DNA of 45,862 bases from JAZDEU01 sp043808545 (GCA_043808545.1 JAZDEU010000020.1:1-45862), one strand, 5' to 3'; shown: positions 7,877 to 16,213, counted from the first letter of the stretch. The notes: a model not told the origin generated them from the sequence alone. A program made the numbers and translations.

Positions 7877-8425
7877 TTATACCTGCGTTTCTTTTCCATT
7901 AGTTGAAACTCTGCCGCCTTGCCATTGTCCGCGATATTGGTTTCCTTCTCCTAGTACTTCGTGAAAAGTTATATGAACAATCCGCGCGCCAAAAGAAATT
8001 TTAATAGGAGACGCGCCTAAATTGCATATACCAAAAGTAAGCTCGCCACAATATCCAGGCTGGACTATGCCGTTGAATAAGCCTAGTCCGGAACGGAACA
8101 TAGTTGTGCGAGGAAAAATAATCCCTGACAATGTAACTGGCAAATTTATTTTCTCAATAGTTTTTATGAGATAATATTTTTTTGATTCAAAAATAAAATA
8201 ATTTTCATTTTCTTTTTTATCTGGATCGTATTTCCCTTTTTGTATCGCAGTAGGAGTTGAACGGTCGTCTATCCCTAAAAATCCTTCGCCTGTTAATTCA
8301 AAAATTTCCCCGAGACGTAAGTCAAAACCAGCGCCTTCCGGATTATTTAGTTCTCTTTCACAGAGATTTTCCACAAGATTCATCTCTTGTACTAATTCGC
8401 GCAGTTTTTTTATTCCTAGTATCAT
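7877..8425 (-). CDS. dcd: dCTP deaminase / dUTPase-fold protein
   Basis: 182 residues of the trimeric dUTPase/Dcd superfamily. It shows GAGFDLRLGEIFEL, PRTTMFRSGLGLFNG (Ser-Gly nucleotide loop), IVQPGYCGELTFGICNLG with a conserved Glu, and a C-terminal YRGQWQGGRVST. The R-S-x-x-G pattern and the GELTFGI Glu fit dCTP deaminase (dCTP to dUTP, or a bifunctional deaminase-diphosphatase) better than plain dUTPase, but this is inferred. It lies between thyA and dCMP deaminase, so its product feeds dUMP to ThyA. Spacing is 42 bp to the dCMP deaminase gene. Confidence 0.8.
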   Translation of the reverse strand: MILGIKKLRELVQEMNLVENLCERELNNPEGAGFDLRLGEIFELTGEGFLGIDDRSTPTAIQKGKYDPDKKENENYFIFESKKYYLIKTIEKINLPVTLSGIIFPRTTMFRSGLGLFNGIVQPGYCGELTFGICNLGASPIKISFGARIVHITFHEVLGEGNQYRGQWQGGRVSTNGKETQV

Positions 8426-8467
8426 AAGGTTAAGTCAAAAGTCCATAAAGTCTAAAGACTTTTAATT

Positions 8468-9025
8468 TTAGATGCTTAAAGCAGAATGGTCAAGATTAAA
8501 AGTTATTTTATTTTCATATTTTCTTACTATAATATTTCTCTTGTTAGCAAGTTCTATAGATTCATTTTCTTCTTCAAATTTTTCTCCTCCGGTTTGAATT
8601 CTATGATATTCATCAAGATATACTATTTCCGCGATGCCTGTATTATTTAATATTTTCATACAGTCATAGCAGGGAAGCAAGACGCAGTAAAGAGTGGCGC
8701 CTCGTAATCTTTTTGTGTCTTGGCAGTTTATTATTCCATTTATTTCCGCGTGAGCTCCTCTGCATCTTTGGATTTTCCCCGTTTCGGAATCCCCGTCTAT
8801 TTTAGCGCATCCTTTTTCTACGCAATGTATATCTCCTGCGGTAGGTCCATTATATCCCATTGATATTATTCTTTTGTTTTCATCTACATAAACAGCTCCT
8901 GTCTCATGAAATTTGCATGCCGCTCTTTTTGAAACTAAAACTGCAAGGTTAATAAAAAATTCATCCCAGCTTAATCGGTTTGTTTTTGGGTTGTCCTTGC
9001 TAACTTTCGGTAAATTTAAAAGCAT
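8468..9025 (-). CDS. dCMP deaminase (ComEB/Dctd type)
   Basis: 185 residues of the zinc cytidine/deoxycytidylate deaminase family. The zinc and catalytic residues are His92-Ala-Glu94 and Pro118-Cys119-x-x-Cys122 (LLPCYDCMK); GYNGPTAGDIHC matches the dCMP-deaminase substrate loop. It converts dCMP to dUMP, the ThyA substrate. Upstream genes on the same strand are folA-thyA-dcd, making a thymidylate-supply cluster with two parallel deamination routes. The ATG at 9025 has no Shine-Dalgarno sequence. Confidence 0.9.
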   Translation of the reverse strand: MLLNLPKVSKDNPKTNRLSWDEFFINLAVLVSKRAACKFHETGAVYVDENKRIISMGYNGPTAGDIHCVEKGCAKIDGDSETGKIQRCRGAHAEINGIINCQDTKRLRGATLYCVLLPCYDCMKILNNTGIAEIVYLDEYHRIQTGGEKFEEENESIELANKRNIIVRKYENKITFNLDHSALSI

Positions 9026-9107
9026 AAGATTTTATTTTATAATTATTTTATTTATTTTATCAAATTACATCTGTTAGCGCAACCTTGACAAAAATGCGTA
9101 AAATCCA

Positions 9108-10175
9108 TTATCCGCCGCCGATAATAGCCACTGATCCTATTCGTCCGTCTTTGCCCAAACATTTTACCCGTCCGGCTCTTGAAAAAAAGTTTTCCAAACG
9201 GTGCGCATAATAGGATGATTTATTATCACAAAAACCAGCCAGTTCATTCAAATCTTTTTTCCATTCATTTATTGAATCTATAATAAAAAGGACATTATTT
9301 CCCATATCGCGGAAATATTCGGTGGCGGTGATTGCTTTATCCATAAATATATCGCGGGAAGCAGATAATTTTGCGCCATTAGTAAAAAAAATTGTTTTTT
9401 CAAGCAAAGATTTTTTTGATTTTAGATCTTTAAATTCAGTAAATTTATTTAAAAATTCAGGCTGGTTTTCTTTACGCAATACGGCAATTATTACATCTGC
9501 TTCTGTCCACTTTGCCAGCTGGCGCTGCATTATAGATTTTTCTATTTTATCTTCCTGATTAAATTTAGAGCAGAAAATGGAATCTAATATTTTTTGTTTG
9601 GAAATCAGTTCCTGCTCGGAAGAATTTTTTTCTTGATAAGGGCGCGGTATTCTAATCGGCCAATTTTGTCTCATAGAAATATCAATGAGTTTATTTCCGT
9701 CATAAATCTGAGCAATCGGTTCCTGAATTATAAAATTGCCGCTTTTGATGGATATTATTTCTCCGTTCATTTCATAAGGTGTTAGGATTTTATGGCTTAT
9801 GGAAGATGTTTCTTTTACTTCTCCTAAAAGATCTCCAGAATTTATTTTTTCGCCTTTAAACATCATAGGCAAGAAATTCCATTTTTCTGCAAGGTTTTGT
9901 TCTTTTTTGTAACGGCTGAAGATTCCGGGACCTAATTTGGTTAAAAAATAATGATTAGTGGAATAAACATTATCATTGGTGGTAAGTCCCGCCGTATTTT
10001 CATAAGCTTGAATATATATTTCGTCTGGAGTAATTTCTATAACTTCGCCGATCAATTTTCTATATCCCAGTTGTACTATTTCGTATAATTTCGCAGATTT
10101 TAAATTTTTCGTTGTTATAAAACTTTGATTGATAAAAGAAATTTTTCCAACATTTTGAGAATCGGCATAAGACAT
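9108..10175 (-). CDS. Degenerate, truncated V/A-type ATPase subunit A-like protein
   Basis: 355 residues against about 580 for a normal A subunit. The beta-barrel (GKISFINQSFITTKNLKSAKL...GEVIEI), the bulge domain (LLGEV, ILTPYEMNGEIISIKSG) and MRQNWPIRIPRPY are recognisable. Next, where GPFGSGKT is expected, residues 203-216 read SKFNQEDKIEKSIM, so there is no P-loop. QLAKWTEADVII and SRDIFMDKAITATEYFRDMG still align, the Walker B/GER regions are altered (LFIIDSINEW; LRKENQPEF), and the chain stops at GRIGSVAIIGGG, before the C-terminal helical domain. No other ATPase subunit is nearby. It has no internal stops, so it may be a maintained non-catalytic protein or a young pseudogene. Confidence 0.75.
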   Translation of the reverse strand: MSYADSQNVGKISFINQSFITTKNLKSAKLYEIVQLGYRKLIGEVIEITPDEIYIQAYENTAGLTTNDNVYSTNHYFLTKLGPGIFSRYKKEQNLAEKWNFLPMMFKGEKINSGDLLGEVKETSSISHKILTPYEMNGEIISIKSGNFIIQEPIAQIYDGNKLIDISMRQNWPIRIPRPYQEKNSSEQELISKQKILDSIFCSKFNQEDKIEKSIMQRQLAKWTEADVIIAVLRKENQPEFLNKFTEFKDLKSKKSLLEKTIFFTNGAKLSASRDIFMDKAITATEYFRDMGNNVLFIIDSINEWKKDLNELAGFCDNKSSYYAHRLENFFSRAGRVKCLGKDGRIGSVAIIGGG

Positions 10176-10358
10176 ATAGTTAAGAATATCATATACTGGT
10201 TTGGTGTCAATGAGGCGCGGCTGTTTTTTTGAAGGTTAAGTATTCTCTAATCGTAAGAAGATACTATAAATGGCAGTATGCTATCACGATAAATTTTTGA
10301 TTTATTTTTAAAAAATTTTCTATTTTTATTAAATTCAAATCGCTTTTTATTTTTACTT

Positions 10359-10560
10359 TTATCTTTTTAATCTCCTTTTAAATAATTTTACTTTTGCTTT
10401 TTGCATCTCTTCCGCAAATTCATTATCGCTTTTTTCTTTCGCTATTTTTTCCATTCCTTCAAAACTAAAATTTTCTAATTATGCTTCCATTTTTTGATTC
10501 CGCTAACGCGTTATCATTTGAATGCATTGATCTGGATTTCGGTAGAACCCGTTTCCTCGG
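10359..10560 (-). pseudogene. Decayed gene remnant
   Basis: The 511-bp gap before the HlyD gene contains two protein-like minus-strand stretches in different frames. One is a 31-codon run from the ATG at 10454 to the stop at 10359 (EKIAKEKSDNEFAEEMQKAK). Upstream of it, about 10490-10560, another reads EETGSTEIQINAFK and is broken by stops. Together they look like a small basic protein that has lost its frame. I do not recognise the family. Confidence 0.3.
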
Positions 10561-10593
10561 ATAGTATCATCTTGCATTAGAGAAGACTATCCC

Positions 10594-10621
10594 TTTACAA
10601 ATAGCCTGAATTTGATATAAT
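10594..10621 (+). promoter_or_regulatory. Promoter of the HlyD-like gene
   Basis: TTTACA (10594-10599), 16 bp, TATAAT (10616-10621). It gives a leader of about 60 nt that contains a dispersed repeat. Confidence 0.65.
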
Positions 10622-10628
10622 ATAAGCA

Positions 10629-10656
10629 TACTCGTCATCCTGAACTTTGCGAAGGA
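10629..10656. repeat. Dispersed repeat of the CGTCATCCTGAAC...GGATCT type
   Basis: CTCGTCATCCTGAAC, then TTTGCGAAGGATCT. This intergenic repeat type is common in many bacterial genomes. It lies between the -10 box and the start of the HlyD-like gene, so it is part of the mRNA leader. Confidence 0.5.
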
Positions 10657-10686
10657 TCTCATAAATTATAATAAATTTACATCATT

Positions 10687-12636
10687 ATGAAAATCAAAAG
10701 ACATTATAAAATTTTAATAGCAGTTCTTATTCTTATTGCATCCGGGCTGATTTATTATAGCCGTTCAAAATCAAAAATTGACGCGTATCTTACCGCTAAA
10801 GTGGAAAAAGGAGATTTAGCGCAAATTGTATCAGCGACAGGCACAATTACTCCGCCTTCAGAAATAAATTTAGCCGCTCAAATTGCTGGGAAAATTGCGG
10901 AGATGGATGTTGCTATTGGAGATAAAGTTGTAAAAGATCAAGTTTACGCTAAATTGGAAGGAAAAGATTTAGAAATAAAAGTTCAGGAAGCAGAAGCTAA
11001 TTTAGCTGCCGCTCGCGCTGATTATAGTAAATTATTGGCGGGTTCTAAGGACGAAGATGTCGCTGTGAGCGCGGCGAATGTTACAAAAGCTGAGACAGAA
11101 TATAATAATTATTTAAAAACTTTGGAAGATACGAAAAAGCAATCCACTCAAGATGTAAAAGCCGCTGAAGATAATTTAGAAAATGTTAAAGCGCGTTCGG
11201 AGCGAGACATAGAAGTTGCTGATGAAACATTAGCTTCCGCGAAAGTAGCTCTTAGCGATAGTAAAAAATCTTTAGAAAATACTAAGTATATTAAACAGCA
11301 AGCTATTGTTAGCGCGAAAGAAGATGCTTTAACTGATCTAGACACAAAGATGTTTGTGGCGTCTGCTTCTTTAGGCGTTGTTAATGATATAATTTCAAAT
11401 AGCAATATAATGTATCTTTTGAGCATTAGAGATATTTCTTATCTTAGCGTAACAAAAAATTATTATGATTCTGCCATATTAAAGATTAAAGACGCGAGAA
11501 GTTATTTAGATACTGCGAAAGAAAGCAATAATATGGATGATATAAAATTAGCTTTAGATTACGCTAACAGCGCTTTGAATGAAACTTTTAATACGGTATT
11601 AAATTGTTATAATGTTTTAATAAATACAGTGAGCGGAACTAATTTAACAAGTACAGCTCTTGATGCTTATAAAACTAGCATAAAAACAGAGCAAACAAAC
11701 ACAAGCGCGGCAATGGCGGTTATCCAGTCTGACAAGCAAGGATTAGATGACGCGCTTTTAGATTATGATTCCAGTATTAACATTGCGGAAGCCGCAGTTA
11801 ATGCTAAAGAAAGTGCTTTGAATTCCGCGGAGATTAACTTATCGCTCGCTAAAACTAATAAAGATATACAAATAAAAGACGCGGAAAATAATTTATCGTC
11901 GGTTATGATTTCAAGTAAAAAGAAAATAAATGACGCGGAAAGCGCTCTCAATTCTTACGAGAATCAATGGAAATTGATGGATCGCCAGCTTGATCTTAAA
12001 AAATCTTCTCCAGTGTCGTCTGAGATAAACTTATATAGCGCCAGAGTAAAACAGGCGGAGGCGAGTTTAGCCGCGGCGCAGGAAAATTTTGATAAAACAA
12101 TATTAAAAGCTCCGATTGACGGAGTAATTACAAAAAAAGCTTATGAAATCGGGGAGCAGACGACTTCAAATACGGCGATTTATTCTATGATGGCGAGTGA
12201 TAATTACGAGGTTGAAGTGACGATCCCTGAATCTGATATTATAAAATTAAAAACAGGGCAAGAGGCAAGCGTGACATTAGATGCTTACAGCGATGATATT
12301 AAATTTACTGGGAGGGTAGTATTTATAGAGCCTGCGGAAACGATTATACAAGATGTTGTATATTATAAAGTAAAAATAGAACTTGATAAAAATTCTTATG
12401 AAGTAAAGTCTGGAATGACGGCGAATGTGGATATAAAAACAGCGGAAAGAAAGAATGTTTTAATGGTTCCGCAAAAAGCGGTTATATCTAATGGAGAAAA
12501 AAAGGTGAAAAAAATTGTAAATGGAAATATGGCGGAAGTTATAGTTGAAGCTGGTTTAAAGGGAGAGGATGGAATGGTTGAAATTTTGAGCGGTCTTCAG
12601 GAGGGAGATGATGTTGTTATTTATGAGAAAAAATGA
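10687..12636 (+). CDS. HlyD/MacA-type membrane fusion (efflux adaptor) protein
   Basis: 649 residues, long for this family (usually 350-450). One N-terminal membrane anchor (about 8-25, ILIAVLILIASGLIYY) is followed by a barrel-sandwich half (GTITPPSEINLAAQIAGKIAEM, 50-75), a very long Ala/Lys/Glu-rich coiled-coil region (about 95-470), the second barrel half (ILKAPIDGVITKKAYEIGEQ) and a beta-barrel/membrane-proximal part (TGQEASVTLDAY, VPQKAVISNGEKKV). The adaptor would link an inner-membrane pump such as MacB to an exit path. In a presumably monoderm CPR cell it may instead span the wall. No transporter gene is adjacent. Confidence 0.88.
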   Translation: MKIKRHYKILIAVLILIASGLIYYSRSKSKIDAYLTAKVEKGDLAQIVSATGTITPPSEINLAAQIAGKIAEMDVAIGDKVVKDQVYAKLEGKDLEIKVQEAEANLAAARADYSKLLAGSKDEDVAVSAANVTKAETEYNNYLKTLEDTKKQSTQDVKAAEDNLENVKARSERDIEVADETLASAKVALSDSKKSLENTKYIKQQAIVSAKEDALTDLDTKMFVASASLGVVNDIISNSNIMYLLSIRDISYLSVTKNYYDSAILKIKDARSYLDTAKESNNMDDIKLALDYANSALNETFNTVLNCYNVLINTVSGTNLTSTALDAYKTSIKTEQTNTSAAMAVIQSDKQGLDDALLDYDSSINIAEAAVNAKESALNSAEINLSLAKTNKDIQIKDAENNLSSVMISSKKKINDAESALNSYENQWKLMDRQLDLKKSSPVSSEINLYSARVKQAEASLAAAQENFDKTILKAPIDGVITKKAYEIGEQTTSNTAIYSMMASDNYEVEVTIPESDIIKLKTGQEASVTLDAYSDDIKFTGRVVFIEPAETIIQDVVYYKVKIELDKNSYEVKSGMTANVDIKTAERKNVLMVPQKAVISNGEKKVKKIVNGNMAEVIVEAGLKGEDGMVEILSGLQEGDDVVIYEKK

Positions 12637-12658
12637 AAGAATAAAGAATGATAAAAAA

Positions 12659-12795
12659 TTAAAGATAGAGTGATATGGTGGGTATTGTTTCCCCTTCAGC
12701 GTCGATCAGAAAAAATTTGCGATAGCAGTTTAATAGGGGAGTTTCTTTGGGGTCATACAGAATATTGCCATAGCGAGCCTTAAAATATAGTAAAA
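12659..12795 (-). pseudogene. Short protein-like remnant
   Basis: An open minus-strand frame ends at the TAA (12659-12661) and reads ARYGNILYDPKETPLL, then NCYRKFFLIDAEGETIP. It has no usable start; upstream it meets a stop near 12820. It is a 5'-truncated fragment of unknown family. Its NILYDP coding bases form one arm of the 16-bp inverted repeat at 12750-12765. Confidence 0.3.
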
Positions 12796-13019
12796 AAAAG
12801 TTGCATAGTTCAGATCATACGCAATTTAGGGTTAGTGTTTTTGTCATTTCGACCGAACGAAAAAATATTTATGGAGTGAAACGCAGTAAATACTTTTTTC
12901 GTGAGTGGAGAAATCCCTTTTAAATAGGCTAAATAATAACAGATTCCTCCGCCCCCCCCACCCAGAGCTCTGGGTGGGGGTCGGAATGACATTCTACAAC
13001 CCTATATTCTGTATGACCC
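12750..13019. repeat. Nested inverted-repeat (MITE-like) element
   Basis: The outer 16-bp exact inverted repeat GGGTCATACAGAATAT (12750-12765) and its complement (13004-13019) enclose 238 bp. Inside is a second element with ends GTCATTTCGACC (12843-12854) and GGTCGGAATGAC (12979-12990). That element contains CGAAAAAATATTTA/TAAATACTTTTTTCG and a palindrome of C- and G-runs around CCCAGAGCTCTGGG. There is no transposase, so it is non-autonomous DNA or stacked insertions. It adjoins a Nudix fragment. Confidence 0.6.
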
Positions 13020-13208
13020 GATTTTTATCGACCTGCTCATTTTATTTATTTTGATTGCGTTTTAGAGGTTATTGGCGGAAAGCTAAAATTGCAGAAAGAT
13101 GAATTAAGCGAAGCAAAATGGTTTACTCCTCGCGAGGCATTGGATCTGGACTTAGCGGAAAGTTATAAGGAGAGCATAGAAAAATATATTGAGTTTTTAA
13201 AAGAGTAA
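13016..13208 (+). pseudogene. C-terminal fragment of a Nudix hydrolase
   Basis: About 60 codons read HFIYFDCVLEVIGGKLKLQK followed by DELSEAKWFTPREALDLDL and end at TAA 13206-13208. The E-A-x-W-F-x-x-x-E-A pattern is typical of the region after the Nudix box. The N-terminal half with the Nudix box (GX5EX7REUXEEXGU) is missing; sequence upstream is the inverted-repeat element, so the gene was probably cut by insertion or deletion there. Confidence 0.6.
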
Positions 13209-13215
13209 CAGAAAA

Positions 13216-13296
13216 CCCTGGCAAAAGCCGGGGTCAGAAAACTCGGTAGTCCTGTTAAGGGCTTTCCCACTGGGATTTGTCCCGAGCATCTAGTTT
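13216..13296 (+). other. Possible structured RNA leader
   Basis: CCCTGGC-AAAA-GCCGGGG (13216-13233) is followed by a region closed by AAACT/AGTTT and CTCGG/CCGAG (13242-13286), containing TCCCACTGGGA. It lies 30 bp upstream of the dehydrogenase pseudogene. I cannot match it to a known riboswitch class. It may equally be a GC-rich repeat. Confidence 0.3.
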
Positions 13297-13326
13297 CTAA
13301 AAGAATAATATCATATATATAAATGT

Positions 13327-14295
13327 ATGTCAAGATTAAAAAATTTTATTAAAATCGTAATAACGCAAAATTTAGGATTGTCAAAAGAACATATTGAACG
13401 GTTGAAATGTTTAGGGAAAGTAAAAATTTATAATGATTTAGCTAAAAATGCGGAAGAATGGTTAAATCGTTGTAATGGATCGGATATAATATGCACAGGA
13501 AAATTCGGATTAAAAACGAAAATTTATGAGTTAAAAAATGTGTTTTTTGTTTTGCCTTTTGTCTGTGTCGGTTTTTTGGATACAGGAAAACTTAGAGAAA
13601 GAAATATAACAGTTTCATATTGCCCGGGATGCAATAAAGACGCGGTTTCAGAGTGGATAATAGGAATGATAATAAATTTATTAAGAGATTTGCCGCATTT
13701 GATAAATAATAAAACTTTATCAAAAGGAAAAATTCCAGAAGCAAATATCGGGCTTACAGAAAAGAGAGTGGTTATACTGGGGAAAGGAAATATCGGTTCG
13801 CGCGCAGGGAAAATTTGCAAGGCGCTTGATATGGATGTGAATTATTTTCAAAGAAGCGGCAATTTAGCAGAGTGTGTTAAAAGTGCGGATATAATAATTA
13901 ATGCGTTAAGTTTAAATCCATCTTCAGTCAGGTTATTAGATGGAAATTTTTTTAAGGCGCTTTAAAAAGGCTCTTTTTTTATTACAGTTACCAATCCTGA
14001 AATTTATGATACGGATGCGATGCTTGAGGCATTAGATAATGGCACATTAGCAGGGGTTGCGTGCGACGCTGGCGGAATACAAGTCGGGGATGTTTATGAT
14101 CCTTATTATAAAAAATTATTACGGCATCAGAAAATTTTAGCAACTCCGCATATAGCCTATAAAACGGATGCGACCAATAAAACAGGAAATGATATGATGA
14201 TAAATAATATAGAAGCGTGGATAAAAGGAAAACCGATAAATATATGTCAAGAACTCAAAAAGAAATTAAAAATTTTATTAAAAATTGGAAATTAG
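13327..14295 (+). pseudogene. D-isomer-specific 2-hydroxyacid dehydrogenase with one in-frame TAA
   Basis: Reading 13327-13962 gives the substrate-domain N-terminus and the NAD-binding Rossmann motif VVILGKGNIGSRAGKICKAL, with SADIIINALSLNPSS. A TAA at 13963-13965 interrupts LDGNFFKAL*KGSFFITVTN. The same frame then continues without further stops: NGTLAGVACDAGG and ILATPHIAYKT (catalytic His region), to 14295. With the stop read through, the length is 322 residues, normal for the family. It is either a recent nonsense allele, a sequencing error or readthrough. The catalytic Arg/Glu of the family are partly altered (GVACDAGG where GVALDVFE is usual), so it may be a divergent PdxB/SerA-like relative. 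Its end overlaps the next start by 52 bp. Confidence 0.75.
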
Positions 14296-16205
14296 AAATT
14301 AGAAATTATTGCTTATTAGTATTGTGCATTGCATTATTTTGTTTGTGCGGGCATTTTGTCATCGCCGCTGAGATGGCGAATCCCATTTATTCAATTCGCA
14401 TAGACGAGGAGACGATTAAGAAGGGATATGATATTAAGGGATTTGATGATAATTTTCAAGTCGCTGTTTTTCCGTTTGTTTTAAAAACTCCGACGAGGAT
14501 TGAATTAAAAAACAGAACGGAGATTGCGAAGAGTGAAAATGTGAATAAATTGGAGGCGGCTGGGAATGAAGATAACGCGGATGTGATAAATAATATTTCT
14601 ACAACTACGAATGATGTTATTTATTCTTCCAGTACTGATTTTATCGCATCATCTACGGAGCAACTGGAAGTTGAAAATAACACCCCCCTTGCCACCCTCA
14701 AGGGGGGGACAATTTTATTATTAGGCGAAAATCCAGACGGCTGGGAAATAAACAGCGATATTTATGAATTTGATGTCCGAGATAAAGATGCTTATGATGG
14801 TAAGAAACCTTTTATTGTGTCAATAAGATATGATGATAATGTTGATTTAAGTATTAACACCTCCCCTTCGGCAAGCTCCCGCCAAAAGGGCGGGCAGGCA
14901 GAGCAGGCTCTTGCCACCCTCAAGGGTGGATTTCATTTAAACAGAAAAAAAATATTTTATTTTGACAGCGGGAGGAATGAGTGGATTCCTTTGCCTTCAA
15001 CGATAATGTACGGAGATAATTTGGTGAGAGCTGTAATTCAGCTTTCTTATGCAAAACTTGCAGTGTTTGAAAATGATGGCATTCTTAGCATTGGCGAGGC
15101 GAGCTGGTATAAATATAAAGGGTGCAACTGCGCGGCAAGTCCTGATTATCCAAAGGGAACAAAGCTGAAAGTAACAAATCTTTATAATGATAAGTCCGTA
15201 ATTGCTGTAGTGAATGATTATGGACCAGAGAGGGATATATTTCCCGATCGCGTTGCTGATCTTGATCTTGAAGCGTTTTCTAAAATCGCAAAAAAGGGCG
15301 TGGGAGTGATTGATGTAAAAGTTGAGCCGTTAGATGAAATTTGTTCTTATGCTTTTGAAAAAGCGAAACATCCAGAAACGCCAGCTCCTGAAATTAGCGC
15401 GCCTTTTGCCATTGTGATAGATGAGCCGACTGGGGAGGTTCTTTATAAAAAAGGCGAAGATAAAAAAGTTCCGATTGCGAGCATTAGCAAATTGATGACT
15501 GCGAGTGTGTTCTTGAGTGTGATGCGTAATTCGTCAGGGTCCCTTTCAGGAGACTCTGACGGGACATCTCGCGCCACACTCAAGGGGGGAACTAATGTCC
15601 AGCTTAATGGATGGAATAAAATAATTACCTACAATAAAGCCGATGATTTAGACGGCGCGAAATTATATGTGAATGATGGTGAAACGATGACTATCAAAGA
15701 TATTTTTTATTCTATGCTTGTCGGTTCTGCAAATAATGCCGCGAAAACTTTGGTAAGGAATTCTGGAATTGGATATAATGATTTTGTGGAAGAGATGAAT
15801 AAAAAAGCTAAAGAGTGGAAATTAAATAATACAGAGTTTAAAGATCCGACAGGTCTTAACACAGAGAATGTCAGCACTGCGTTAGATGTTGCTAATATGG
15901 CGCGGCAGGCGTTAAAAGATTTTGAGATGTTAAAAGCCACAACTATATCTCAATATTCATTTAAAACGATAAATACAGGCAATGCGCATATTGTGAAAAA
16001 CACAGATAATCTTCTTCTTGATAAAGATTTATATATAACCGGAGCAAAAACTGGATTTTTGAATGAAGCGGGATATTGTCTTGTTTTAAAAGCAAAAAAT
16101 AAAAATGATGGCAGAGAAGTAATCGCTGTTGTTTTGGGAGAGTCCAGTTCTGAGGCGCGGTTTGATGATATAAAAAAATTGGCGCAGTGGGGATTGGGGG
16201 AGTAG
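14244..16205 (+). CDS. Fusion of RlpA-like double-psi barrel and D-Ala-D-Ala carboxypeptidase
   Basis: 653 residues from the ATG at 14244. A signal peptide (NYCLLVLCIALFCLCGHFVIAAEM) is followed by an unassigned beta-rich region, then an RlpA-like domain (about 283-367: GEASWYKYKGCNCAASPDYP, KVTNLYNDKSVIAVVNDYGP). A serine penicillin-binding domain follows with S413-I-S-K416, S495-A-N497 and K602-T-G604. The protein should act outside the membrane, trimming peptidoglycan stem peptides and perhaps cutting or binding glycan. Three or more short palindromic repeats are inserted in frame, producing the recurring peptide ATLKGG at about residues 150, 228 and 445. The N-terminal KLEIRN also comes from an AT-rich repeat. 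Confidence 0.85.
   Translation: MSRTQKEIKNFIKNWKLEIRNYCLLVLCIALFCLCGHFVIAAEMANPIYSIRIDEETIKKGYDIKGFDDNFQVAVFPFVLKTPTRIELKNRTEIAKSENVNKLEAAGNEDNADVINNISTTTNDVIYSSSTDFIASSTEQLEVENNTPLATLKGGTILLLGENPDGWEINSDIYEFDVRDKDAYDGKKPFIVSIRYDDNVDLSINTSPSASSRQKGGQAEQALATLKGGFHLNRKKIFYFDSGRNEWIPLPSTIMYGDNLVRAVIQLSYAKLAVFENDGILSIGEASWYKYKGCNCAASPDYPKGTKLKVTNLYNDKSVIAVVNDYGPERDIFPDRVADLDLEAFSKIAKKGVGVIDVKVEPLDEICSYAFEKAKHPETPAPEISAPFAIVIDEPTGEVLYKKGEDKKVPIASISKLMTASVFLSVMRNSSGSLSGDSDGTSRATLKGGTNVQLNGWNKIITYNKADDLDGAKLYVNDGETMTIKDIFYSMLVGSANNAAKTLVRNSGIGYNDFVEEMNKKAKEWKLNNTEFKDPTGLNTENVSTALDVANMARQALKDFEMLKATTISQYSFKTINTGNAHIVKNTDNLLLDKDLYITGAKTGFLNEAGYCLVLKAKNKNDGREVIAVVLGESSSEARFDDIKKLAQWGLGE
14683..14707. 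repeat. Palindromic repeat in the RlpA-DacA gene, copy 1
   Basis: CCCCCCTTG and CAAGGGGGG are 9-bp perfect arms around CCACCCT. Its right half encodes ATLKGG. Confidence 0.8.
14878..14929. repeat. Palindromic repeats in the RlpA-DacA gene, copy 2
   Basis: Two adjacent hairpins: CCCGCC-AAAAG-GGCGGG (14878-14894) and CCACCCT-CA-AGGGTGG (14914-14929), joined by GGCAGGCAGAGCAGGC. The second encodes ATLKGG again. The peptide SASSRQKGGQAEQALATLKG is foreign to the protein family. Confidence 0.75.
15533..15592. repeat. Palindromic repeats in the RlpA-DacA gene, copy 3
   Basis: GTCAG/CTGAC arms enclose GGTCCCTTTCAGGAGACT, followed by CGCCACACTCAAGGGGGGA, which again encodes ATLKGG. The left half resembles the palindrome at 23362-23422. 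It lies just after the SxxK helix, in a probable loop. Confidence 0.7.
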
Positions 16206-16213
16206 CATTTTGA

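Noticed and set aside
10490..10560. Ribosomal protein S15 remnant
   Set aside because: EETGSTEIQINAF recalls the S15 TGSxEVQIA segment, but nothing before or after it fits S15, so a family name is not justified.
13216..13296. Known riboswitch upstream of the dehydrogenase
   Set aside because: I compared it from memory with c-di-GMP, preQ1, purine, fluoride, SAM and glutamine motifs and saw no consensus match.
13963..13965. Alternative genetic code as explanation of in-frame stops
   Set aside because: The CPR recoding known to me affects TGA, while both in-frame stops here are TAA. TGA ends several intact genes (hypD, mntA, hepT), and TAA ends many others.
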